A stretch of DNA of 61,191 nucleotides, from contig CALYRG010000004.1 in the NCBI GenBank assembly GCA_945482615.1, positions 1 to 61,191 on the forward strand. Direction: 5' to 3'. Of this stretch, positions 41,610-50,410 are shown one piece after another; the first letter of the stretch is position 1; each line of letters starts with the position of its first letter. The position numbers and the translations under genes were made by a program. The notes beneath the pieces were generated by a model. That model saw only the letters and a list, made by a program, of their open reading frames with translations. It did not search any database and had not been told where the DNA came from. Origin of the DNA: an uncultured Clostridia bacterium. Its GTDB lineage: Bacteria; Bacillota; Clostridia; Oscillospirales; Oscillospiraceae.

Positions 41610-42419
41610 TCAATTCACATGCTTTTCAGCCTCAATCCCATGATTCACACGCTCTTCAACAGGGGGCAGTTCCATATAGTTCCCATAATTCTTCCTCAGG
41701 TATTCATCGAAGCTGGCGGGAGCTTTATACAGATTTCCTTCAAATTCCAACAAAACCGGTTCCAGAAAAGCGTCTGTCTCCATGAAGCATCCGATTCCGC
41801 CCCACGCGATCTCCGCCAGGAATTTGCTCTGACTGATCTTATATCGTTTGCAATATGTGTCAATCCTTCGCCCCCAGAAATAGGCTCCCGGTATTTTGGC
41901 AAATGCAATCAGGAACAGATTCACAAATTTTCGCAACGGCGTTTTTCCGGAACCGAACCGGCAGCACGCTTTCTCCAGAAGCAGGGCGTTTCGTCTCAGA
42001 TAACGGGCGTCCTTCTTCAGCTCACGGTCACTCAGCTCCCTGAAACCATCCAGCGGAAAGATATCCAGCCACAAATAGGGATGCAGTGAGTTCATAGTAT
42101 TGGTAATTCGGATGTTCCGGTTAAAAATCTTTATGAAAGGATAAGGGCAATTCTTCAGGTCGATACATGCTACAATATAATCCGGATCAATGGGCTGGGT
42201 CTGCGAAATGAACACCAGTCGTTCATAGTCCTCTCTGGGCATGATGATATCAATGTCATCATCCCAGGGAATGAATCCCTTATGGCGTACTGCGCCCAGT
42301 AGTGTGCCGCCGTCCAGAAAGTAGGACAGATGATTCTCATCGCAATATTCTGCGAATTTTTTCAGCATAATGCTGAGTTCTTCCTTGATTTGCTGATCAT
42401 TTAGCTTTCTTTCACGCAT
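41610..42419 (-). CDS. LicD-family phosphotransferase
   Basis: Encodes 269 residues from the ATG at 42419, ten bases after AAGGG. The nucleotidyltransferase-fold motif is clear: DGGTLLGAVRHKGFIPWDD followed by DIDIIMPREDYE. LicD-type proteins attach phosphocholine or related phospho-substituents to teichoic acid or capsule; fukutin is a distant relative. With the CDP-glycerol transferase at 35842-37080 it suggests the polymer carries phosphodiester-linked groups. No licA/licC choline genes are present, so choline itself is unproven. Confidence 0.9.
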   Translation of the reverse strand: MRERKLNDQQIKEELSIMLKKFAEYCDENHLSYFLDGGTLLGAVRHKGFIPWDDDIDIIMPREDYERLVFISQTQPIDPDYIVACIDLKNCPYPFIKIFNRNIRITNTMNSLHPYLWLDIFPLDGFRELSDRELKKDARYLRRNALLLEKACCRFGSGKTPLRKFVNLFLIAFAKIPGAYFWGRRIDTYCKRYKISQSKFLAEIAWGGIGCFMETDAFLEPVLLEFEGNLYKAPASFDEYLRKNYGNYMELPPVEERVNHGIEAEKHVN

Positions 42420-42438
42420 AATAGATGTACCCTTCATG

Positions 42439-43324
42439 TCAATTGACTGCTTTCCACCTCAGGTAGAGCATGTGTGCCGGAACACACAGGATCAAAAAGA
42501 GGAATTTGTTATGTGCGTGCGCATATAGTTCCCGCCATGACATCCGCGCAAACCGCCCATAGATGTAATATTGAAGCCCGGCTTTCAGCTTCGCCCGGAG
42601 ATTCGCATTCGAGTTCAGGAACGCTTCCGCCCTGGCAACGCACCCTCTGGGGGACGCAATATTATGCTTTCTGCGGTTTTTCGTCAGTCCATCGTCCAAA
42701 TAGCCGGAAATGTAAATCACCCGGTTGAAAAAGCGCATCTGATATTTTTTTTGCCATTTGAATCCACACGAGATCTTCGCCCAGAAATTTCTCTCCCGGG
42801 AATTCCGGGAAGGGGAATTCCCGCAGGCAGCGGGTATACCAGACCTCCGCCATGTCCCCGCCGATATGGCGGTTGAGCCGGCAGTCCACAAAGCTTTCCT
42901 TCATGCCGTCCCGGGGCACTCCTGATGTACTCAGATATCCGCCGTTCTGCGCCCCGCGCAGAAAGCTGAAGCCGCACAGATCTGTGTCTTCCTTATATTC
43001 GTCGTAAACTGCTTTGATTGTTGAAATCGCGTCCGGGGTCAGCGTATCATCGCTGTCCACGATAAATGTAAGGACGGAATCTATATATCGATACGCATGG
43101 TTCAGAGCCGTATGCTTGCCGCCGTTTGCCTTTTTGTGATAGACAATGGGGAAGGGAGCCCTTTCCTGAAAGCCCGGAATGAGCGCTTCTGTGCCATCGG
43201 TACTGCCGTCGTCAATAATAACCCAGGTAAAAGCCTGATCCTCCTGCGCCAAAAGGGAGTGAAACAGCTCCGGCAGCAAATCTTCGCGGTTATAGGTGGC
43301 TGTCAGTACAGAAACTGTGTGCAT
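42439..43324 (-). pseudogene. Glycosyltransferase family 2, frameshifted at an A8 tract
   Basis: The first part (from ATG 43324) is a good GT2: VSVLTATYNREDLLPELFH, VIIDDGSTDGTEAL, IVDSDDTLTPDAI, GEDLVWIQMAKK. At 42745-42752 the coding strand has eight A residues, and the family-like sequence continues in another frame: YQMRFFNRVIYISGYLDDGL, TKNRRKHNIASPRG, to a stop at 42439. With seven A residues the two halves would form one enzyme of about 295 residues. As written, the protein ends at 42662 with 220 residues and a scrambled tail. Either a slipped homopolymer (possible on/off switching), transcriptional slippage, or a sequencing error explains it. Confidence 0.88.
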
Positions 43325-43337
43325 TTTCTGTTCCCCT

Positions 43338-44513
43338 TTACTGTTTCATCTGCTGCGCGATATCCGCGTCCACGATTTCCTCGCCGGTTTTATCCACCAA
43401 CTGCGCCTGACTTTCTTCGCTGAGACCGTTGTTCACTACGCAATTTAAGTCGCAGGTGGAGCAGGCATCCAGTTCTTCCTTGCTCACCTTACCGTCCCGG
43501 TAGTCCCGGCAGATTTTATTTTCGTACATGGAGTAGGGATGATTCGTAAACAGGGATTTGAACTTGTGCCAAACCACCCAGGCCGCAGGTACCCAGATAT
43601 ACTTGTGCATGGCGGGACTGACAGAACCGATCATCCAGCAATCCCGGTCACAGCAGCGCACCTTGGCCCGCACCGCTTCCGCCTCGGGGCTGCTCCACAG
43701 CTCGTCCCAGCTCTGGCGGTTGAGATTGCCCATGACTTCCTTGTCTTTCGTGCCGTTGCAGGGCATCACATCGCCGTAGGGATCGATGAAGAAGGTGTCA
43801 AAGCTCATGTCGCAGGGCAGCAGCCGCTTCTGGCCGTAGATGTAGTTGATGAGGCCGTGGTTGAAGTACGCCCGGAACCACTTTTTGGGGCTGCCACTGC
43901 GCAGCAGCTCGTTGACTAAGGATTCAAAGTTCTTTGCCACCATGGGACGGTCGTGGATGATGTTCCTGGCCTCCACAAAGTAGAAGCTGTTGTGCAAGGA
44001 AGCGGTTGCGAACTCCATGCCCATCTCGTCGGAGATTTTGTACAGGGGCACCAGATCGGGGGCGTTCCTGTCCTGCACGGTCATGCCAAAGCCCACGTCC
44101 TTCATGCCCATCTCCCGGAGGGTCTTTAATGTCTGATAGCCCCGCTGATAGCCATTCTGAAGACCCCGAATCTCATTGTTGGTTGCTTCCAGTCCCTCAA
44201 TGGAAATCCGAATACCAATCTGAGGGAACTCCCTGCACAGATCCACAATCCGGTCGGTAAAGAAGCCGTTGGTGGAAATCACAATCCGGTCACTCTTCTT
44301 GTACAGCTCCCGGACGATGTCTTTCAGGTCGGTGCGGATAAACGGCTCGCCGCCGGTGATGTTGGTAAAATACATCTTCGGCAGCTTTCGGATAGTTTCA
44401 ATGGAAATCTCTTCCTCCGGCTTGGAGGGAGCCTTATAGCGGCTGCACATGGAGCACCGGGCATTGCAGCGGTAGGTCACAATCACGGTGCCATTTAACT
44501 TTTTCTCTGACAT
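43338..44513 (-). CDS. Radical SAM/SPASM protein
   Basis: Encodes 391 residues. The cluster motif is CNARCSMC (Cys16, Cys20, Cys23), followed by the SAM-binding ITGGEPFIRTDL and VISTNGFFTDRIVDLC. The C-terminal SPASM region has CDMSFDTFFIDPYGDVMPC, GNLNRQSWDELW, CCDRDCW, and a final CSTCDLNC group that would hold further iron-sulfur clusters. Such enzymes modify peptides or sugars by radical chemistry; those in polysaccharide loci are usually thought to act on sugar or lipid-linked intermediates. GAGGAG lies before the ATG. No peptide precursor gene is visible beside it, which argues for a glycan or small-molecule substrate. Confidence 0.9.
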   Translation of the reverse strand: MSEKKLNGTVIVTYRCNARCSMCSRYKAPSKPEEEISIETIRKLPKMYFTNITGGEPFIRTDLKDIVRELYKKSDRIVISTNGFFTDRIVDLCREFPQIGIRISIEGLEATNNEIRGLQNGYQRGYQTLKTLREMGMKDVGFGMTVQDRNAPDLVPLYKISDEMGMEFATASLHNSFYFVEARNIIHDRPMVAKNFESLVNELLRSGSPKKWFRAYFNHGLINYIYGQKRLLPCDMSFDTFFIDPYGDVMPCNGTKDKEVMGNLNRQSWDELWSSPEAEAVRAKVRCCDRDCWMIGSVSPAMHKYIWVPAAWVVWHKFKSLFTNHPYSMYENKICRDYRDGKVSKEELDACSTCDLNCVVNNGLSEESQAQLVDKTGEEIVDADIAQQMKQ

Positions 44514-44537
44514 AAGCTGCTCCTCTTAATTCTGTTA

Positions 44538-45911
44538 TCAAAATTGTGCGTAAATAAATGCGGAGTCGCCTACATAGGCAAACATCACAATCAGGAATAT
44601 CCAAACTGAAATTATCAGTTTATTACGGAATCGGTCCAGATTCAGATTGATTTCAATGGCATTCCCTTCATTTCGATAGTAGGCTGCCAGATTCCCTAAA
44701 ACCATCAAAACCAGATAAACAACGACAAAGACATTGATATAGTGTACCCCATTCAATCTGAAAAGGCCCGTATATATTTGCAGTACTTCCTGAAGGCTGT
44801 CCGCACGGAATAAACCCCAAAGCAAAACTACCACGACGTTGTTCAGCAGGATACACGCCCAAGCATGCCTGGTTTTTGTTTTGCCACTATCCGTCCATAC
44901 CTTACTGACGACAGCGACAACGCCATGTAAACCTCCCCAGATCAGGAACGTCCAGTTCGCACCGTGCCACAGTCCACTAAGGAGCATGGTAATCAGCAGA
45001 TTTCGGTAAGTTTTCCACCGGGCGCATCTGCTGCCGCCCATAGGAAAGTAAACATACTCCCGAAACCAGCTGGACAGGCTGATATGCCATCTATTCCAAA
45101 AATCAGAGGAATTCTTCGCCAGATACGGCATATTGAAATTCCTATCCAAATCAAAATCCCAAATGGCTGCAATGCCGATAGCCATCTCGGAATACCCGGA
45201 AAAATCGCAGTACAGCTGCATGGCATACCCAATCAGCGCAAGCAGGATGCTGATGCCGTCATACGCACCCGGAGCCTGATATACAGCGTTCACAGCAACA
45301 GCAATACGGTCTGCAAAGACAACCTTTTTTGTCAGCCCCATCAAAAACAGCGAGATGCCCCTGTATACATTTTCTTTTTTGATTCTGTGCAACCTGTCCA
45401 GCTGCGGCAGAAAATCCCGAGCTTTCACAATGGGTCCGGCGGTAATCAGGGGAAAGAAGGATAAATAGGCTGCCAATTTGACAAAATCCGTCTGCGCCGG
45501 AATTACGGCTTTTTTTACATCAAACAGATAGCTCAAAGCCTGAAAAATGTAAAATGAAATTCCCAGAGGAAGGATAATTTGCAGCGAAAACCGGTTGGCG
45601 ATTCCAAAGCTCCGACAGAATGCTTCCACAAAAAAGTTAGAATACTTACAGACAGCCAACACAGACAGACAGAATACCACACAAACCGCAATCGGCGTCT
45701 TCCTTTGTGTTTTGTGGTATGCGATTGCGGAAATGTAGCAAGCGCCAATAATGCCAAACAGAAGCCCCAGAAGCCGGGCGTCCCAATACCCGTAAAACAG
45801 GATGTTGGCAAGGAGAATCACCCATCTCTGCCGGCGGATTTTTGCCGAAAACTGAAACAGCAGAGACATCGTCAGGAAGAAAGCAAGGAATGAAAACGAA
45901 TAAAAAATCAT
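44538..45911 (-). CDS. MBOAT-family O-acyltransferase (second copy)
   Basis: Encodes 457 residues with about ten membrane helices. Signatures are LPLGISFYIFQALSYLFDV, NFNMPYLAKNSSDFWNRWH and LLSGLWHGANWTFLIWGGL with the active-site His. It is of the AlgI/polysaccharide acetylation type. The start overlaps the stop of the SGNH partner gene by four bases. Together they probably O-acetylate the polymer made by this cluster. The first copy at 11666-13123 has the same gene pairing but lies outside the cluster. Confidence 0.93.
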   Translation of the reverse strand: MIFYSFSFLAFFLTMSLLFQFSAKIRRQRWVILLANILFYGYWDARLLGLLFGIIGACYISAIAYHKTQRKTPIAVCVVFCLSVLAVCKYSNFFVEAFCRSFGIANRFSLQIILPLGISFYIFQALSYLFDVKKAVIPAQTDFVKLAAYLSFFPLITAGPIVKARDFLPQLDRLHRIKKENVYRGISLFLMGLTKKVVFADRIAVAVNAVYQAPGAYDGISILLALIGYAMQLYCDFSGYSEMAIGIAAIWDFDLDRNFNMPYLAKNSSDFWNRWHISLSSWFREYVYFPMGGSRCARWKTYRNLLITMLLSGLWHGANWTFLIWGGLHGVVAVVSKVWTDSGKTKTRHAWACILLNNVVVVLLWGLFRADSLQEVLQIYTGLFRLNGVHYINVFVVVYLVLMVLGNLAAYYRNEGNAIEINLNLDRFRNKLIISVWIFLIVMFAYVGDSAFIYAQF

Positions 45912-46918
45912 ACTGCCTTCCTTTCAATGAATTCAATCAGAGCATCCGCAATCAACTGATGCCCCACTTTGTTCAAGTGCCCTGTTCCCGGCGCTGTATT
46001 GCAGAAGCCATAGGGAAGCTGACGATGTTCATAGTACCACTGCTCAAAAATCGGGCCCATGTTAATTACATCAATGCTGTTAGAAGCACAGGCGTTCTGG
46101 AATTCCGACCACATACTGCCATATTTTATATTGACCGTCCCATCCGCTTCCAAGGACACCGCCGGATGGTAAATTATGACGATTGGCCGGTCATATTCTG
46201 AACGAATCAGCCCCATCGCTTGATTCAGCAGTGCAGAGCACACCGTTTCATCAAACGCCCGGGGTTCTGTAGCTGTCTGTTGTGCCGGGGCAGTTTTCCA
46301 TTTGGATTTCATCAAGCTCAGTAGTGGAAAGCCTTCTTTTACCAAATTCGATATCCGAATTTTCAGCCCGGCATTCTTGTCCTGGCTGAAAACGCTGTTT
46401 TCTATGTCCAATGTAACCTGAGACAGTGCATTCCTCAATGTCTCCTCAGAAAAATCGGTATTTGCAATTTCAATTGTCACCATTTGGGAATCCGGAAACG
46501 CCTGCACTGCCGCTTGAAAATGCTGGATAATGGACGGAAGAAAATTTCCATCACTGGCAATATTATATGTGCGGAGTACATCCGTTTCTCCCGAAAAATG
46601 GGTATTCACGAGAACGGAGTATTTCTGACCGGACGGAACTTCTTTTCCTTGCGTATGGGAAGAGCCCATCATCAGAATATAATTGCTTTCCAGTTTTCCG
46701 TAAGGATTCAGGTAGCCATTTTCGTCCACTCTCGTGATGCCGTACCCTTCCGTCCCGTGAACCAGAACGGAACCCGGCCGCCACCCTGCAAGACTGGGGC
46801 CATTGGGCGTATCAAACCATCCCGTAGGTCTCTCGTAAAGGAAGCAGAGCGCATTTACAAGACAAAAAGCAATTGCGATGGAAAGGAACCACTGCCATAT
46901 GTTTTTTGCTGTTTTCAT
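45908..46918 (-). CDS. SGNH-type partner of the MBOAT
   Basis: Encodes 336 residues. An N-terminal helix (IWQWFLSIAIAFCLVNALCF) anchors an outward-facing SGNH domain. Block I is MMGSSHTQGKEV, with the nucleophile Ser in GSSHT; block III is near YNIASDGNFLPS; block V is GHLNKVGHQLIADAL with the catalytic His. Such proteins finish or edit acyl transfer begun by the MBOAT. AAGGAGG precedes the ATG. Sequence similarity to the 10569-11666 protein is limited to the shared layout. Confidence 0.82.
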   Translation of the reverse strand: MKTAKNIWQWFLSIAIAFCLVNALCFLYERPTGWFDTPNGPSLAGWRPGSVLVHGTEGYGITRVDENGYLNPYGKLESNYILMMGSSHTQGKEVPSGQKYSVLVNTHFSGETDVLRTYNIASDGNFLPSIIQHFQAAVQAFPDSQMVTIEIANTDFSEETLRNALSQVTLDIENSVFSQDKNAGLKIRISNLVKEGFPLLSLMKSKWKTAPAQQTATEPRAFDETVCSALLNQAMGLIRSEYDRPIVIIYHPAVSLEADGTVNIKYGSMWSEFQNACASNSIDVINMGPIFEQWYYEHRQLPYGFCNTAPGTGHLNKVGHQLIADALIEFIERKAV

Positions 46919-46953
46919 TGCACACGCCTCCTTTTTTAACGCATTCCCAAATT

Positions 46954-47739
46954 TTACGCTTTATGCAATGCATTGATATCCCGTGTAAACACAATGCCCA
47001 CAACCATTGCCAGCGGAATTGCCACTGAATTATGGAAAGCAGACTCCGCCGCAGACGATATCAGCAGATACGCAAAAACAAACAAAACCCCCACATAGGC
47101 ATAGCGGTCATACCTTTCCACTGCCAGACAGCGTTTCATAATCACGCCCAATGCAAACACATACGCTGCCGTGCCCAGCACGCCCGTCTGCCCAAAAAGG
47201 ATCGGCCAGAAGGTATCCGAAAGAAAAGGCTGCGAGTTGACAACGTCCGGATTATTCCGGTATCGGTCTGTGAGCCACGAATTCTCCCGAATTAATCTGA
47301 GCGTATTCTCCATATCCCGCGTATCCCGCAATTCCCAGGTGTCGTTAAACCCATATTTCAGATAAACAGGGGAATAGTTCTTCGCAGCTTCCGCAGAAGC
47401 ATAGGTGCCAAAGCCAGTGCCGATAGGAAAATAGTCCTTCATGATCAAAAAGGATGTCAGGAGCATCACCGAGCGGGCAGAGTGTCCCGCCAGATCAACA
47501 AAGTAGAAGCGAATCTGCGGCCAGGCAATTGCTACACAGGCGATGCAGCCAACCACAACATACTGCCATTTCAGCTTCCACTGTAAAACAGCAAACAGTA
47601 TGAACAACACCACATAAGCTGCAACACTGGCAAATGCCTTGCTGCGCATGGTGAAAGCGATCATAAGGAGCGCCATGGCGATACAGGGGAGGCTTTTCTT
47701 TTCATAGAATACCGTCAGCAGAGTCAGCAGGAATGCCAC
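46954..47739 (-). pseudogene. N-terminally truncated O-antigen polymerase (Wzy-like)
   Basis: The 261-residue frame (GTG at 47739) has about seven membrane helices and the large loop typical of the last half of Wzy-like polymerases: PIGTGFGTYASAEAAKNYSP, RENSWLTDRYRN, WPILFGQTGVLGTAAYVF. Family-like sequence already starts before the GTG (KGFIGAVAFLLTLL) but a TAG precedes it in frame. The missing 150-200 residues have been lost, and the remaining 5' end overlaps the end of a GT4 gene by 38 bases in another frame. A deletion joining the two genes is the simplest reading. An intact polymerase-like gene exists at 31405-32790. Confidence 0.78.
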
Positions 47740-48952
47740 AGCTCCGATAAAACCTTTCTATTTCGTCCACATAGTTCTCCGCGTCAAACATATCCCTTGC
47801 TTTTTCCAGGGATGTCGCCGCCATAGCACGGTATGTTTCCTGAGGCAGCTTCGTTATTTTGCGGATACAATCTGCCAGTGCCTGAGCGCCCTGCGCGGCG
47901 GGGTAGACATAGCCATTAACCCCATCGTCCACCAGCTCCGGCAGGCCGCCGTTGTCGGAAACGATCAGGGGCTTGCCCAGTGCCATGGCCTCCATGGCGC
48001 TGTAGGGGCCGTTTTCATACCATTCCGATGGCAGCACCACACAGCGGCTGTTTTTTACGAAATCCGACAGAGCCTTCCCGGTCTGGAAGCCCTTGAATTC
48101 GATATTTTCACAGTCCCGTGCCTGTGCCTTCAGCTCTGCCTCCATAGGACCGGTACCCAGAATCACCAGCCGGCAGCCACTCAGTTTTGCCGCCTCAATC
48201 AGCGTTCCCACGCCCTTTTCCGGAGAAAGCCGCCCAAAATACAGCACATAGCCTTCGTCTTTCCCGCTGAGCGCATACGCGGTCTCCAGCGGCAGGGGAT
48301 TGCGCAGGGTGACGATGGGGCGGCTCGTAAACTTCCCTTCCGTCAGTTTCTTACGGTAGAACTCCGAGGGGCAGATGTACAGCGTGACCTGATCATACCA
48401 CTTTTTCCGGCGGATGAAGTCAGCTTCATATTTGGACAGAATGCTCATGGGGAGGCTCCCCTTGATGCATCGGTTTTCCACACAGGGCCGGAAGCTGCCC
48501 TGCAAACATTTTTCGCAGAGGTTGCCGCGGCCATCCCGCATGGAGTAGGACGGACACACCGCAACCAGGTCATGCATCGTCCAGAAGATGGGCAGCCTCG
48601 GGTCGTATTCCCGGATGGCATCCAGAATGGACAGAGTAATCTGCTTATGGACAAGATTCAAAATCACAAGATCCGGCTTCTCATCCTGCAGCAGCCGCTT
48701 CATATTGGCGTAGGCCTCTTTGGAATAGGTCAGGTGCAGCACCATGTTCAGCTTGCTTTTGATGCCGCCGCGAACCGAGGCGTTGGAAACAAAATACTGT
48801 TCCTGCTGGCAGGGCAGGTTGTTTTCCTTGTCCTGCATGGCAAAAAAAACTACCTGATGTCCCCGCTTTTGCAGAGCCTCCGCCAGGGTAAAATAATAGG
48901 TCTCGCTGCCGCCCTTGCGATAATGAAATTTATTGACCAGTAATACTTTCAT
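47702..48952 (-). CDS. Glycosyltransferase family 4
   Basis: Encodes 416 residues of a GT-B enzyme. The N-terminal acceptor domain starts KVLLVNKFHYRKGGSETYYF, and the donor domain shows VLYFGRLSPEKGVGTLIEA and PSEWYENGPYSAMEAMALGK, followed by the E-x7-E-type Glu pair region. A cysteine-rich insertion, NLCEKCLQGSFRPCVENRC, near residue 145 is typical of one GT4 subgroup. The last eleven residues (GIPADSADGIL) come from sequence that belongs to the truncated polymerase in another frame, so the natural C-terminus was probably replaced. The core domains are whole and activity is likely. It overlaps the upstream GT4 gene by four bases. Confidence 0.9.
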   Translation of the reverse strand: MKVLLVNKFHYRKGGSETYYFTLAEALQKRGHQVVFFAMQDKENNLPCQQEQYFVSNASVRGGIKSKLNMVLHLTYSKEAYANMKRLLQDEKPDLVILNLVHKQITLSILDAIREYDPRLPIFWTMHDLVAVCPSYSMRDGRGNLCEKCLQGSFRPCVENRCIKGSLPMSILSKYEADFIRRKKWYDQVTLYICPSEFYRKKLTEGKFTSRPIVTLRNPLPLETAYALSGKDEGYVLYFGRLSPEKGVGTLIEAAKLSGCRLVILGTGPMEAELKAQARDCENIEFKGFQTGKALSDFVKNSRCVVLPSEWYENGPYSAMEAMALGKPLIVSDNGGLPELVDDGVNGYVYPAAQGAQALADCIRKITKLPQETYRAMAATSLEKARDMFDAENYVDEIERFYRSCGIPADSADGIL

Positions 48953-50085
48953 TGCATACCTTTCTGATACAGCTTCAGTGTTTCGGCTGTCACGTCATCC
49001 CAATTGTATTTTCCGCAGATAAAGTCAGAGACCCCGTCCCTGTAGGACACCACTGCCTCGGGGTGGTCGCAGGCGAACTGCAATTTCCGGGTCAGGTCTG
49101 CTACATCCGACTTTCGGAACAGCAGGGCCTTGTCCTCAACGACTTCGGCGCATTCCGCGATATCAGAAACCAGGCAGCAGTTGCCGTAGCTCATGGCCTC
49201 CAGCAGACTCAGGGGCATCCCCTCCAAATCGGAGGGCAGGGTGTACAGATAGGCATTGCTGTACAGCTCCTCCAGCAGCTGCCCCTGGACAAAGCCAGTG
49301 AACACAATGCGCCCATCGTTCCGGGCCTGCTCCCGCAGCTGGGACGCAAAGGCATCCGTATCGGAGCTGCCCCCGGCGATGACCAGCTTTTTCTCCGTCC
49401 GGACGTTCTGAAATGCCTCTATCAGATAGGTAAGTCCCTTTTCCGGGACCAGCCGCCCCAGAAAGAGAATATAGTCATCCTTTCCAAGGCCGAATTGCTC
49501 CAATATCAATTGGGGCTCCTGCGGGATGGGACGACTGACACCGTTGGGAATGAATGCCGTGGGCCGACCATAGGTGTCCAGAAAATACTGCTGAACGCCT
49601 CTGGAAAGGACGATGATCTCATCGGCATATTTTGCAGCGACTTTCTCTCCAAATTTGATGTACTTACTGGCAAAGCCGCCCCATTTGGCTCGCTGCCAGT
49701 CAAGGCCGTGGATGGTGGCGACGCAGCGTTTGCCGAACAGCTTCGGCAGCCACAGCATGGCACAGGGGCCCTCCGCATGGAAGTGCACCACGTCATACCG
49801 CCCAAAAGCGGCGCACACCGAAGCAAAAAAAGAGGAGGTCATGGCCGCCAGGCCCTTGCAGTTCACCGTGGGCACGGATTTCAGCCGGATGCCCTGATAA
49901 TCCTTCCTGGCAGCGCCATCATATTCCTTTCCACTGACATGGTGGCCGGAGCGGTTGCAGCAGGTGACGCTGTGACCGGCCTTCACCATCCGGGTGGCCA
50001 GCTCCTCCACTACGATTTCCACGCCGCCCTCCCGGGAGGGGATACGCTTGTGCCCCAGCAGGACAATGTTCAGGCTCTCTTTCAT
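48949..50085 (-). CDS. Glycosyltransferase family 4, first gene of the cluster
   Basis: Encodes 378 residues from the ATG at 50085, behind a GGGGGG site. The N-terminus IVLLGHKRIPSREGGVEIVV then EELATRMVKAGHSVTCCNR matches the rhamnosyl/GT4 group. Donor-domain motifs are ILFLGRLVPEKGLTYLIEA and PSDLEGMPLSLLEAMSYGN. In many loci such enzymes add the second sugar to the lipid-linked primer. It begins the long minus-strand operon; its promoter is at 50121-50149. Overlap of four bases with the next GT4 gene supports joint expression. Confidence 0.91.
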   Translation of the reverse strand: MKESLNIVLLGHKRIPSREGGVEIVVEELATRMVKAGHSVTCCNRSGHHVSGKEYDGAARKDYQGIRLKSVPTVNCKGLAAMTSSFFASVCAAFGRYDVVHFHAEGPCAMLWLPKLFGKRCVATIHGLDWQRAKWGGFASKYIKFGEKVAAKYADEIIVLSRGVQQYFLDTYGRPTAFIPNGVSRPIPQEPQLILEQFGLGKDDYILFLGRLVPEKGLTYLIEAFQNVRTEKKLVIAGGSSDTDAFASQLREQARNDGRIVFTGFVQGQLLEELYSNAYLYTLPSDLEGMPLSLLEAMSYGNCCLVSDIAECAEVVEDKALLFRKSDVADLTRKLQFACDHPEAVVSYRDGVSDFICGKYNWDDVTAETLKLYQKGMQ

Positions 50086-50120
50086 GGCTGTTCCCCCCTT
50101 CACAATGCTGTTTTCTTCAC

Positions 50121-50149
50121 ATTCTACCATAGAACAGGCTGCTGTGCAA
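50121..50149 (-). promoter_or_regulatory. Main promoter of the polysaccharide cluster
   Basis: Minus strand TTGCAC (50149-50144), 17-base spacer, TAGAAT (50126-50121), 35 bases before the GT4 start codon. No other promoter of this quality was noticed until 34379. Confidence 0.8.
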
Positions 50150-50172
50150 GAGGAAATGCGCGGACAGGGGGG

Positions 50173-50300
50173 TATCAGAAGCAGAACGACTCCTATGCCG
50201 GCCTCATCGAATCTCTGTCCGGCGCACCCTTTGACGTGCGGTTTCTCTCCTTTGAGGACATCCGGCAAAGCCCCGACATTCTGGATGCCGGCGGGCTGCG
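50173..50300 (+). pseudogene. Fragment resembling GH112 (lacto-N-biose/GNB) phosphorylase
   Basis: A plus-strand stretch reads YQKQNDSYAGLIESLSGAPF, DVRFLSFEDIRQSPDILD, without start codon or continuing homology. The DSYAGLIESLSG and FLSFEDI patterns resemble an internal segment of 1,3-beta-galactosyl-N-acetylhexosamine phosphorylases. It lies between divergent transcription units, upstream of a sugar ABC importer, where such a phosphorylase would make sense. The identification is from memory of the family pattern and moderate. The remaining part of this 325-base gap holds a perfect CCCCCAGAAA/TTTCTGGGGG hairpin (50344-50372). Confidence 0.45.
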
Positions 50301-50410
50301 CCGGTATGAGATCGGGCAAGGCACCGGGAGAATATGCGGCAGTCCCCCAGAAAACCCCTGGCTTTCTGGGGGAAAATATGATACATTTTCAGAAAAAGGG
50401 GGAAGGAAAT

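Noticed and set aside
42439..42891. Separate 150-residue gene on the minus strand
   Set aside because: Only its C-terminal part is protein-like, and that part is the shifted end of the GT2 gene; treated as one frameshifted gene.
50344..50372. Perfect CCCCCAGAAA/TTTCTGGGGG hairpin as a terminator
   Set aside because: No T-run follows on either strand at the right distance; it lies just upstream of the YesL-like start and is left unassigned.
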